Of a stretch of DNA of 22,725 bases, positions 16,268 to 22,725 are shown piece by piece. A program made the translations under genes and the position numbers. The notes under the pieces were generated by a model. It worked only from the letters and a program-made list of their open reading frames with translations. It had not been told where the DNA came from and made no database searches. Each line of letters begins with the position of its first letter. The first letter of the stretch is position 1. Source of the DNA: Clostridium_AB sp036639235 (GTDB lineage: Bacteria; Bacillota; Clostridia; Clostridiales; Caloramatoraceae); NCBI RefSeq assembly GCF_036639235.1, contig NZ_JAVWJB010000030.1, positions 1 to 22,725 on the forward strand, written 5' to 3'.

Positions 16268-16918
16268 ATGGAACTGAAGGATAGATATGTTAAATTCCTA
16301 GGTATAAGTGGAGTTGTACTTAGTCTTATGGTAGTTATAGGGGGTTTTTGCTTTAGAGCAAAAATAGATAATAATATGATAACTGACCCGAATACTGTTA
16401 CATCAATATTAAAATATGAAAAAATTAAAAATAATTATATATTAAGCGAATATGCACCTTTTATATATGACTGTAATATGTTTAATAAGGATAGAGAGGT
16501 AATACTTCAAGGGAATTTTATGGTTAAGGAAGTTATAGGTGAATCAGGTATTTGTTATAAAGTAATGAAGAATGGTGACAAGGTATTTGAAACCTCAAAT
16601 AACTTCCATTTAAATAAAAGTGATATAGAACTAGGGAGAGATAAGATAGGGTTTTCAACAACGAGAAGCGGAAGTGTGTTTATGTATTTGCTTAATTTTT
16701 CAGAAGCTGAAACAATCCTAAAGCTTGTTGGAATCAGTAAGGATGGAAGTACTAATACTAAAACAATAATAGGAGAAAATATAATAGCAGATCTTACAGA
16801 GAGTGATAGGGTGAAAATAAGAATTAAAAATGGAATTGTAGCTAATAGGGATAAAGTAGTAAATGGAACAATGTACTTCACATTAGATGGAGCAGGAATT
16901 ATAATAGATGAAGGTTAA
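16268..16918 (+). CDS. Membrane-anchored protein of unknown function
   Basis: A 216-residue protein with one N-terminal hydrophobic helix (about residues 10-29, GISGVVLSLMVVIGGFCF) and a long soluble part, probably outside the membrane. The soluble part looks beta-rich (alternating hydrophobic residues, for example KVFETSNNFHLNKSDIELG and GTMYFTLDGAGIIID). It may be a signal anchor or an uncleaved signal peptide; there is no clear lipobox, since Cys29 has no typical LxxC context. In-frame ATGs at 16253 and 16262 exist, but GGGGAGG seven bases before the ATG at 16268 sets the start. It has its own promoter and terminator, so its position after motB need not mean a motility role. No family was recognised. 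Confidence 0.8.
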   Translation: MELKDRYVKFLGISGVVLSLMVVIGGFCFRAKIDNNMITDPNTVTSILKYEKIKNNYILSEYAPFIYDCNMFNKDREVILQGNFMVKEVIGESGICYKVMKNGDKVFETSNNFHLNKSDIELGRDKIGFSTTRSGSVFMYLLNFSEAETILKLVGISKDGSTNTKTIIGENIIADLTESDRVKIRIKNGIVANRDKVVNGTMYFTLDGAGIIIDEG

Positions 16919-16938
16919 AATAAATATAGTTTGTATAA

Positions 16939-16978
16939 ATTAAAGCTAGGATTATAAATAAAATATCCTAGCTTTAAT
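16939..16978 (+). terminator. Terminator of the membrane-anchored protein gene
   Basis: A perfect 14-bp stem (ATTAAAGCTAGGAT and its complement) with a 12-base AT loop is followed by ATTTTAT. The T-run is modest but the position just after the stop codon supports it. Confidence 0.85.
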
Positions 16979-17264
16979 ATTTTATAAAACCTATTTATAT
17001 GAGGAAATTAGAAAAGAGTTTGATATATAAATACATGTTTTTTAGTAAAATTAATAATAAATTATACGCCCCACATATATGTAAAAAATGTGTGGTTTTT
17101 TTTAGAATAATATAGGGATTTAGTAAGTATATATAATTTATAGGAAAACTTAATATAGACTCTGACTTATTTATTAAACTGATATTATTAAGGTTAAATA
17201 AAAATTTTAAAAAGTAACAAAAAATACACCTTAATCATATTATGTATATATGCGAGGTGATTAT
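16979..17264. other. Leader/intergenic region before manC, with an orphan terminator
   Basis: AT-rich sequence without a convincing gene. It contains a terminator-like hairpin at 17071-17104 that belongs to no visible gene. Downstream of it no consensus promoter for manC was clear, though TATAAT-like boxes are common. Confidence 0.5.
17071..17104 (+). terminator. Orphan terminator-like hairpin
   Basis: An 8-bp stem with one G-T pair (CCACATAT with ATGTGTGG) is followed by eight T. It lies about 90 bases after the previous terminator and about 160 bases before manC, so it would stop either read-through or a short unseen transcript. Confidence 0.65.
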
Positions 17265-18329
17265 ATGGTTTATGGGGTTATTATGTCAGGGGGACTAGGA
17301 TCTAGATTCTGGCCAAAGTCTAGAAAGCATCTTCCAAAGCAGTTTCTAAAAACTGTTGGGGATAAAACCATGATAGAGTGCACAATTGATAGGATTCTAA
17401 ATGTTATAGATAAGGAAAAAATAAGAATTGTAACTAACCAAGACTATGTACCAATAATTAAAGAGCTACTAGACATTGATGATGAACATATATATAAAGA
17501 ACCATGTAATAAAGAAACAGCTTCATGTATAGGTTTAGCTGCTATTAAGCTGCTAAAAAAGGACTTTGAGGCTGTTATGGTAGTACTTCCATCAGACCAT
17601 GTTATTTTAGGGCAGAAAGAGTTTGAGGACACCCTTAAAAGGGGGATAGCCATGGCCAGAGATGGAGATTACTTAGTTACAATGGGCATAAATCCTAATA
17701 GACCAGAGGCTGGATATGGGTATATAGAAAAAGGAAATCCTATTAATGATGGGACCTACAAAATAAAAAGGTTTGTAGAAAAGCCAAATATAGAAGTAGC
17801 TAAGAGTTTTATTGAAAAGGGAAGTTATCTTTGGAATAGTGGTATGTTTATTTGGAGGGCTGATAGATTACTTAGGGAAATAAAAAAGTATCTACCAGAC
17901 CATTATAAGTCCCTAATGAGAATGTATGAATATATTGGAACAGATAGGGAAAATGAAGTTATAGAGGAAGAATATAAGAAAATAGATGGTATATCAATTG
18001 ACTTTGGTATAATGCAAAGAACCCACAGGGGAGCGGTTCTTGAAACTTCATTTGAATGGGATGACATAGGGAGTTTTACTTCTATGGAAAGATTCCTAGA
18101 TAGGGACGGGGATGAGAATGTTATATCTGCTAAGGATGTAAGCCTTTTAGATGTTAAGAATACTACAATACTTGGAGATAAAAGGCTTGTAGCTGGAATT
18201 GGACTTGATAATATTTTAATAGTTGATACTGAGGATGTACTTTTAGTATGTAATAAGGAAAGATGTCAGGACATTAAGGCACTTGTTAAAAATATTTCTT
18301 CTCTAGATGAATACGAGAGGTTTATATAA
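17265..18329 (+). CDS. manC: Mannose-1-phosphate guanylyltransferase
   Basis: A 354-residue enzyme that makes GDP-mannose from mannose-1-phosphate and GTP, a precursor for surface polysaccharides and glycoproteins. The nucleotidyltransferase signature is clear: MSGGLGSRFWPKSRKHLPKQF (7-27), LPSDHV (108-113), FVEKP (170-174) and LWNSGMF (189-195). It is the single-domain form; the C-terminal phosphomannose isomerase domain of about 470-residue bifunctional enzymes is absent. An ATG at 17250 is in frame, but GAGGTG seven bases before the ATG at 17265 is preferred. The last codons repeat on the far side of the N gap because of the assembly join. A GT4 glycosyltransferase at the right edge may belong to related surface-sugar work, though it is 3.5 kb away on the other strand. 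Confidence 0.95.
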   Translation: MVYGVIMSGGLGSRFWPKSRKHLPKQFLKTVGDKTMIECTIDRILNVIDKEKIRIVTNQDYVPIIKELLDIDDEHIYKEPCNKETASCIGLAAIKLLKKDFEAVMVVLPSDHVILGQKEFEDTLKRGIAMARDGDYLVTMGINPNRPEAGYGYIEKGNPINDGTYKIKRFVEKPNIEVAKSFIEKGSYLWNSGMFIWRADRLLREIKKYLPDHYKSLMRMYEYIGTDRENEVIEEEYKKIDGISIDFGIMQRTHRGAVLETSFEWDDIGSFTSMERFLDRDGDENVISAKDVSLLDVKNTTILGDKRLVAGIGLDNILIVDTEDVLLVCNKERCQDIKALVKNISSLDEYERFI

Positions 18330-18519
18330 AGGAAAGGGATGCTAAAAATTAATTAGGTTTTTAGNNNNNNNNNNNNNNNNNNNNNNNNNNNNNNNNNNNN
18401 NNNNNNNNNNNNNNNNNNNNNNNNNNNNNNNNNNNNNNNNNNNNNNNNNNNNNNNNNNNNNNNNAATACGAGAGGTTTATATAAAGGAAAGGGATGCTAA
18501 AAATTAATTAGGTTTTTAG
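18310..18519. other. 100-N gap bracketed by a 55-base exact duplication
   Basis: Bases 18365-18464 are N. The 55 bases before the gap (18310-18364) are identical to the 55 bases after it (18465-18519), including the end of manC and part of its terminator. Exactly 100 N is a common scaffolding placeholder, and a 55-base end overlap is what two contigs from a k=55 graph would share. The simplest reading is that the contigs abut or overlap and no sequence is missing. Confidence 0.85.
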
Positions 18520-18529
18520 TATCCCTTTG
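18491..18529 (+). terminator. Terminator of manC (complete copy beyond the gap)
   Basis: The sequence right of the gap forms a 16-bp stem with one G-T pair (AAAGGGATGCTAAAAA with TTTTTAGTATCCCTTT) around a 9-base loop. The left copy, at the end of manC, is cut by the gap after the T-rich part of the right arm. Joining the contigs places this hairpin shortly after the manC stop. The T-tract after it is short. Confidence 0.75.
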
Positions 18530-18555
18530 TATTTGTGAATGGAGGGAGGTTGTAC

Positions 18556-18759
18556 TGATAAGATATTATACCCTAGTCCGACCGCGTTTGAGATTTCTTC
18601 AAGAAGCTCTAAGGCACAAAAACACAAATCCGCTAAGGGCTGGCTAAAACTCAGCTAAAGCTTCAAACAGGCGCCATCCCTAAGAGTCTTTGTGTTTTTG
18701 CACCTAAGAGCTTCTAAGTCGAAACTCGAGGGTGCAGCCTAGGGTATAATATCTTATCA
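18556..18759. repeat. 204-base interrupted palindrome, possible MITE-like element
   Basis: Perfect 21-base terminal inverted repeats (18556-18576 and 18739-18759, beginning TGATAAGATATTATACCC) enclose a second pair of arms matching in 24 of 27 positions (18602-18628 and 18689-18715, containing CAAAAACACAAA). The centre (18629-18688) is only partly paired. TGTA occurs just outside both ends (18551-18554 and 18760-18763), a possible 4-base target duplication, with one extra C on the left. It is more GC-rich than its surroundings and has no open frame of note. It could be a small non-autonomous mobile element, or a long structured RNA or DNA cruciform; neither is proven. Confidence 0.8.
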
Positions 18760-18794
18760 TGTAACGAGCTCCATAGATTTAAATTGGTTAGGGG

Positions 18795-18936
18795 GGCTTT
18801 GCAAAGCCTAGGGTAGTTGAGTGAGCTGATGAAAGAGTTGCTGGGATAGATAGTGAATGGTTTGAGAAAGTTTATGATAAATAGAGATTAGATTATGGAT
18901 AAAAAATTGGCTTTGAAAAAGCCAGACGGAGTCTGG
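18795..18936. repeat. Cluster of short hairpins
   Basis: GGCTTTGCAAAGCC is a perfect palindrome (18795-18808). Further on come TGGCTTT, loop GAA, AAAGCCA (18908-18924) and CCAGAC, loop GGA, GTCTGG (18922-18936). The last two share the bases CCA at 18922-18924, so they cannot both form fully at once. The cores match hairpins at 109-127 and (reverse strand) 4055-4071. GGTTAGGGG occurs near 18786 and 18944. None looks like a terminator. Confidence 0.7.
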
Positions 18937-19098
18937 AGATGTAGGTTAGGGGATATAAATTTTAAGTGATTTGAGTATTTAAGAAGGGGTATAGATTTAA
19001 TAGTTAACGAGGTGGAATTTTATTTAAGGAATTTGACGTAGTCAACAACTCTTCAACTTAATACCTCTGTATTATAAAAGCATATAGAAATAAATAAA

Positions 19099-19124
19099 AA
19101 GTAGGTATCTAATGATACCTACTT
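19099..19124. terminator. Terminator of the kdpD-DUF523 operon
   Basis: An 11-bp perfect stem (AAGTAGGTATC and its complement) with a TAAT loop is followed on the minus strand by a run of T. It lies three bases past the DUF523 stop codon. Confidence 0.92.
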
Positions 19125-19127
19125 AAT

Positions 19128-19544
19128 TTATATTGATTCTATTTCTATTCCGTTTTTAAGGAGAAGTTCCGCTGTTAGGCCCTTGCCTTTGATTAGGTTT
19201 CCGCTGAAGGTTCCATCGTAGATAAGGCCGCAGCCGCAGCTTGGGCTTTTGGCTTTTAGGATTGCCTTTTTGGCTCCTAGTATCTTGGCTATTTCTAGGG
19301 TTTTCTCAGCTCCTAGTTTAAATTCTAGGGTTTTGTCTTCACCATTTTTGTTAATTACCTTAACTATGTCTTTATTTTTAATTATTTCACATGGGATTCT
19401 AGGGGTATTTAGGCCTCCTAGAACCTCTGGGCATAGTGGAATAGCCTTTCCACTATTAACAAGGTCTATAACCATTTGTGAGGGGCAGGAGTCGCCGCTG
19501 TATCTACAGTTAATCCCTGCTAAACATGAACTTACTATTATCAT
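19128..19544 (-). CDS. DUF523 / TudS-like protein
   Basis: A 138-residue DUF523 protein. The family motifs are all present: SSCLAGINCRYSG (5-17), PLCPEVLGGLNTPRIPCEI (36-54) and KAKSPSCGCG (97-106). Some DUF523 members (TudS) are [4Fe-4S] enzymes that remove sulfur from 2-thiouracil. By position Cys7, Cys38 and Cys103 are the probable cluster ligands; three further Cys (13, 20, 52) and Cys105 are also present. AGGAGG lies six bases before the ATG and overlaps the end of the kdpD-like gene, whose stop is eight bases upstream, so the two form an operon. A role in thiolated-base or sulfur handling is known only for relatives. Confidence 0.9.
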   Translation of the reverse strand: MIIVSSCLAGINCRYSGDSCPSQMVIDLVNSGKAIPLCPEVLGGLNTPRIPCEIIKNKDIVKVINKNGEDKTLEFKLGAEKTLEIAKILGAKKAILKAKSPSCGCGLIYDGTFSGNLIKGKGLTAELLLKNGIEIESI

Positions 19545-19552
19545 AAATCCTC

Positions 19553-20647
19553 CTAATCAACAGGTACTATATGGACCTCAAACTTAGTTGCGTTTTTAAG
19601 GAACTTAGTTAAGTTTTTACTAGTGTATAGCTTGTCTCCATGATGGTCTAGGTTATGTCCTATAACTATCTGGGTTATATGCTTATTACTAGCAAACTCT
19701 GAAAGAGATCTATATATATTGTTTGATGATAGGGATATTGTTTTTGCACCTAGTTTTTCTGAAAGTTTAAAGTGGTTATTAAGCACTTTTTCAGATTCAG
19801 GAGACATTTTCTTTGAAAATAATCCTGAATGCTGTGCATGGACAACAAACCATTCACATTTATAACGTCTAGCTATTCTAGCACCACGTCTAATTAGTTT
19901 TTCACATGATGGATTAGATGTAATACATATCATAACCCTATCAGTTGCGTGCCAAAGTTGATGTATTCCGTGTTGCATTTTATATTCATGCATATCCTCA
20001 TCAACTTCTTCAGCTATTTGACGTAGGGCAATTTCACGAAGGGCACATAGGTTGCCTTCTCTATAAAAATGCTTAAAATTTCTAATAATCTTCTCATCGC
20101 TGTATAGTATTCCCTTGTTAAGTCTTTCCTGAAGTTGTTTTGGTGATAAATCAACAAGTACTAGTTCAGCATCGGTTAACAATGTATCAGGAACAGTTTC
20201 AATAACCTTAACCCCTGTAATATCTTTAATCAGAGTATTAAGGCTTTCGATATTTTGGATGTTAAGAGTGGTAATAACATTTATTCCATTCTTAAGTAGG
20301 TCTAAAACGTCCTCATAGCGTTTTTCGTTTACACATTCCTCGGAATTAGCATGAGCTAAATTATCTATAATAACTGTTGTAGGCTTCATCTCTCTTATAA
20401 GAGGGAGATTCATTTCCTCAACTACAATGTCTCCATGTTTAATCTTAAGTCTATCAATAGTCTTTAGATTACCTATTTGCTTATTAGTTTCACGGCGGTT
20501 TTGGGTTTCTAAAAACCCTATAACAATATCTTCGCCGCTTTCTAATATATCATTGGCTTCATTAAGCATTGCATATGTTTTACCTACACCAGGGGCAAAA
20601 CCTATATATATTTTAAGTTTTCCAAGGTGGGGCGTTTGTTTATCCAT
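19553..20647 (-). CDS. kdpD: Stand-alone KdpD sensor region without kinase domains
   Basis: A 364-residue protein matching only the cytoplasmic N-terminal half of KdpD: the KdpD domain with Walker A GFAPGVGKT (16-24) and TTVIIDNLAHAN as Walker B (about 90-101), followed by a universal-stress-protein-like domain (about 235-360). The four membrane helices and the histidine kinase of full KdpD (about 900 residues) are missing, and a terminator and another gene follow, so this is not a window cut. Similar short KdpD forms are known in some bacteria. An ATG at 20659 directly abuts AAGG, so the ATG at 20647 is preferred. No kdpFABC or kdpE is present. The c-di-AMP-binding motif of staphylococcal KdpD is not clearly conserved. 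It may act by binding a partner kinase or transporter. Confidence 0.88.
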   Translation of the reverse strand: MDKQTPHLGKLKIYIGFAPGVGKTYAMLNEANDILESGEDIVIGFLETQNRRETNKQIGNLKTIDRLKIKHGDIVVEEMNLPLIREMKPTTVIIDNLAHANSEECVNEKRYEDVLDLLKNGINVITTLNIQNIESLNTLIKDITGVKVIETVPDTLLTDAELVLVDLSPKQLQERLNKGILYSDEKIIRNFKHFYREGNLCALREIALRQIAEEVDEDMHEYKMQHGIHQLWHATDRVMICITSNPSCEKLIRRGARIARRYKCEWFVVHAQHSGLFSKKMSPESEKVLNNHFKLSEKLGAKTISLSSNNIYRSLSEFASNKHITQIVIGHNLDHHGDKLYTSKNLTKFLKNATKFEVHIVPVD

Positions 20648-20779
20648 ATCAATAACCATCCTTAATTCTTATATATTATTAGTATATTATATATTAAGTT
20701 AGAGGGTATTACCATAAAAATAAGGCTTTATATAATAAATACAAAGTTTTAAAAGTTTATATAGTTTTTATTAAAAGAT

Positions 20780-21646
20780 TTAAGTCATTTTATTAAACTT
20801 ATATGGCTCTATATGCACTATGATATTACTATTTGGAAGGGTATCCTCAATACTTTTCTTAATATCATGGGATATTACATGGGCATCTACCACGGAAAGT
20901 GAGGGGTTAACCTTAATATGAAAGTCTATTTCCCTGTTTTTACCGCTTTTTCTAGTTCTAAGATTGTGGTGGCTAGTTATGTCAGGGTTAGCATCTATAA
21001 GAGATTCTATAACATGGATTTCTTCACTAGGAAGGGAAGTGTCAACAAGATCTATTAGTGAACGTTTAGTTAAGTCAATAGATGCCTTAATAATTAATAA
21101 GGCAACTAAAATAGCAACAATAGGATCGATTATTTGAATACCTGTTAGCTTTAAAAGAAGTAGTCCGACACATACACCAATTGATGTAAACACATCTGTT
21201 AATAGGTGCATAGCATCCGCCTCAAGTGCAATAGACTCTTCACGTTTGCTTATTTTAAATAGAATCATAGAAATAACAAAGTTTACTCCTGCTGAAATAA
21301 GCATAACAATCATACCAACATAGATATTGTTAACGTCTATACTCTTAAACATTTTATTAATAGCTTCGTAAATAATAATTCCAGCAGCTATAAATATTAA
21401 AAGAGCCTCAATAAACCCAGAAACATTTTCAAACTTACCATGTCCATAGGGGTGTTCCTTGTCACTTGGCTCAAGTGACTTTCTAATAGAAATATATGCT
21501 ATAACACTTGCAACAAGGTCAAGAGATGAGTGGATCGCCTCAGAAAGTACACTAATAGATCCCATAAGGACTCCTGCTACAACTTTAAAAATAATTAAAA
21601 AAGTATTAGAAACAATGGAAAGTAATGCAGCGGATTTCTTAGTCAT
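20780..21646 (-). CDS. Cation diffusion facilitator (metal exporter)
   Basis: A 288-residue CDF transporter with six membrane helices and a C-terminal cytoplasmic dimerisation domain (about 205-285; ending IIVHIEPYK). The transport-site residues are His and Asp in helix two (AIHSSLD) and His and Asp in helix five (ADAMHLLTD), an HD-HD set more usual for zinc/cobalt-type members than the DD-HD set of FieF. The cytoplasmic motif KEHPYGHGKFE is canonical. It exports divalent metal in exchange for protons. AGGAGG seven bases before the ATG at 21646 sets the start. An 18-base palindrome lies about 110 bases upstream, and part of the same sequence is repeated next to the ribosome binding site, hinting at regulation. 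Confidence 0.94.
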   Translation of the reverse strand: MTKKSAALLSIVSNTFLIIFKVVAGVLMGSISVLSEAIHSSLDLVASVIAYISIRKSLEPSDKEHPYGHGKFENVSGFIEALLIFIAAGIIIYEAINKMFKSIDVNNIYVGMIVMLISAGVNFVISMILFKISKREESIALEADAMHLLTDVFTSIGVCVGLLLLKLTGIQIIDPIVAILVALLIIKASIDLTKRSLIDLVDTSLPSEEIHVIESLIDANPDITSHHNLRTRKSGKNREIDFHIKVNPSLSVVDAHVISHDIKKSIEDTLPNSNIIVHIEPYKFNKMT

Positions 21647-21658
21647 AAATAATCCTCC

Positions 21659-21671
21659 TATTATCAATTGA
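21659..21671. promoter_or_regulatory. Partial operator copy beside the CDF ribosome binding site
   Basis: TATTATCAATTGA repeats the first 13 bases of the palindrome at 21757-21774 and abuts the AGGAGG of the CDF gene. A protein bound here could block transcription or translation. It may also be chance in AT-rich DNA. Confidence 0.35.
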
Positions 21672-21756
21672 AATTATAATTAAAGAAATTATTTTATATT
21701 ATATGCAGATAAATAAAGGGTGTGAAGGTATTTGAATTAAATATGTAAACAATATC

Positions 21757-21774
21757 TATTATCAATTGATAATA
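21757..21774. promoter_or_regulatory. Perfect 18-base palindrome upstream of the CDF gene
   Basis: TATTATCAATTGATAATA is a perfect palindrome in the spacer between the glycosyltransferase terminator and the CDF gene. Its position suits an operator for the CDF promoter. It is not an exact match to Fur, PerR or Zur boxes, though the ATTATC/GATAAT halves recall them in reversed order. Confidence 0.45.
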
Positions 21775-21787
21775 CATATTGTAAAAA

Positions 21788-21817
21788 AGAACCATATAGG
21801 GTATCCTAAATGGTTCT
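21788..21817 (-). terminator. Terminator of the glycosyltransferase gene
   Basis: An AGAACCAT/ATGGTTCT stem with an inner AGG/CCT pair overlaps the last codons of the gene. On the minus strand it is followed by a run of T. Confidence 0.85.
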
Positions 21818-22725
21818 GTAAATAGAGTTATAAACTTCAAGAGTTTCCTTAGCGGTTTTTTCCCAGGAGAACTCTTTACTTCTAGTAAATCCTTTTTCTA
21901 TATAAGAGCTACGAAGAGCAGTATCGTCTACCATTTTCTCTATAGCAGTAGTAAGTTCCTCTATATTACGAGGATTTATTAGATATGCTCCGTCGCCAAC
22001 TATTTCTGGAATAGAGGAGATGTTTGAGGTTATTACAGGACATCTGCAGCTCATAGCCTCAAGTGGAGGTAGTCCAAATCCTTCATAAAGAGAAGGATAA
22101 ATAAATGTTTCGCAGGCATTATAGAATAGGGGTAGGTCCTCATGTGGAACATATCCTGTAAATTGAATCCTATCTTCAATACCTAGGTTTTTAGCTAGTT
22201 CAGTTAGTTTTTGGTGTTCATCTTTAGATGGTCCTATAATTACAATATTTAAATCTTTAGAAAGCTTTTTATATATTTTAGAGAATGCTATAAGTATAGA
22301 ACGTACATTTTTTCTTGCACTAAAACCTCCAAGGTATAGAAGAAAATCCTTTTCAATATTATATTTTTCTTTAATATATGATTTGGTTGTTTCCTTATCT
22401 AGTGGCTTAAATATATGGTCCGCAGCAAGGTGGGTTACCTTAATATTATCTGGAGGAACGTCAAATATTCTAATTATATCCTGCTTTGAAAACTCAGATA
22501 CTGTGATTATATTTGTGGAACTCGATATTATTTCTGGCATTTGAGCTATGAACTTTTTTAAGTACCCCTTTCCAACGGTTTCAGGCATAACATAGGGGAT
22601 TAGGTCATGTATAGTAGATACACATGGGCAATCAATTCTTTTGGATAAGCCTATACCATTTTGAGGAACGTGATATATGTCAACATTATTGTTTTTAATA
22701 TTTTGGGGAATATAATAATCCTCAA
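21806..22725 (-). CDS. GT4-family glycosyltransferase, N-terminus beyond the window
   Basis: The frame stays open from the stop at 21806 to the window edge, so the gene is partial at its 5' end; the ATG at 22588 is internal. About 306 residues are visible. The N-terminal Rossmann half shows IYHVPQNGIG and STIHDLIPYVMPE, typical of GT4 mannosyl- or glucosyl-transferases. The C-terminal half has LLYLGGFSARKN (donor loop) and the E-x7-E motif YEGFGLPPLEAM with PVITSNISSIPEIVGD. It would add a sugar from a nucleotide donor to a surface glycan or glycolipid at the cytoplasmic membrane face. Donor and acceptor are unknown; GDP-mannose from the manC product is a possibility only. Confidence 0.93.
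   Translation of the reverse strand, partial: EDYYIPQNIKNNNVDIYHVPQNGIGLSKRIDCPCVSTIHDLIPYVMPETVGKGYLKKFIAQMPEIISSSTNIITVSEFSKQDIIRIFDVPPDNIKVTHLAADHIFKPLDKETTKSYIKEKYNIEKDFLLYLGGFSARKNVRSILIAFSKIYKKLSKDLNIVIIGPSKDEHQKLTELAKNLGIEDRIQFTGYVPHEDLPLFYNACETFIYPSLYEGFGLPPLEAMSCRCPVITSNISSIPEIVGDGAYLINPRNIEELTTAIEKMVDDTALRSSYIEKGFTRSKEFSWEKTAKETLEVYNSIYRTI

Larger units (their letters stand above)
18530..19098. other. Long non-coding region between manC and the DUF523 gene
   Basis: Besides the 204-base palindrome and the hairpin cluster, the remaining sequence (18937-19098) is AT-rich with a small hairpin TTGAC, GTA, GTCAA near 19033-19045. No open frame with a ribosome binding site and no known RNA gene was recognised. 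Confidence 0.6.

Noticed and set aside
17000..17116. A 38-residue open frame starting MRKLEKSLIYKY
   Set aside because: It has no ribosome binding site and runs through the terminator hairpin and its T-run, so translation is unlikely.
18310..18519. Genuine tandem duplication of the manC end
   Set aside because: Exact 55-base identity on both sides of exactly 100 N is better explained by a contig-end overlap, although reads are needed for proof.

Overview
The window is AT-rich DNA from a motile, low-GC Firmicute, most likely an anaerobic member of the Clostridia. This is inferred from strong AGGAGG/AGGTG-type ribosome binding sites, heavy use of TTA/CTA, AGA/AGG and ATA codons, rho-independent terminators after almost every transcription unit, and the gene families present. 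No rRNA, tRNA, phage, transposase or CRISPR array was seen.

Layout, left to right. Bases 1-69 may be the tail of a gene that starts outside the window, followed by a cluster of short hairpins. A TetR repressor (minus strand) faces a multi-pass membrane protein whose promoter carries a palindromic operator. Next come a small membrane protein and a CynX-type MFS transporter (minus). Another hairpin-rich spacer precedes dedA and an OmpR-type response regulator with an overlapping multi-pass sensor kinase. A GGDEF/HD-GYP c-di-GMP enzyme is tightly followed by a TerC-family membrane protein. An IclR regulator (minus) faces an SDR oxidoreductase and a MATE exporter, with matching TTCG-N7-CGAA boxes in the shared promoter region. 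After a small membrane protein come motA and motB, a membrane-anchored protein of unknown function, and a single-domain mannose-1-phosphate guanylyltransferase.

A 100-N gap follows at 18365-18464. It is bracketed by identical 55-base sequences and looks like an assembly join rather than missing DNA. Beyond it lies a non-coding stretch of about 600 bases with a 204-base interrupted palindrome and more short hairpins. The right end is all minus strand: a KdpD sensor lacking its kinase, in an apparent operon with a DUF523/TudS-like protein; a cation diffusion facilitator; and a GT4 glycosyltransferase that runs off the window edge.

Much of the window is regulatory and envelope-related: four candidate local control units (TetR, two-component, IclR, c-di-GMP), several exporters, the flagellar stator and surface-sugar synthesis. 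The least explained elements are the non-coding ones: three clusters of short hairpins with related cores in intergenic DNA, and the long palindrome. The most unusual coding features are the kinase-less KdpD beside a TudS-like protein, and the c-di-GMP enzyme coupled to TerC. Starts given here often differ from the longest open frame because a good ribosome binding site points to an internal start.
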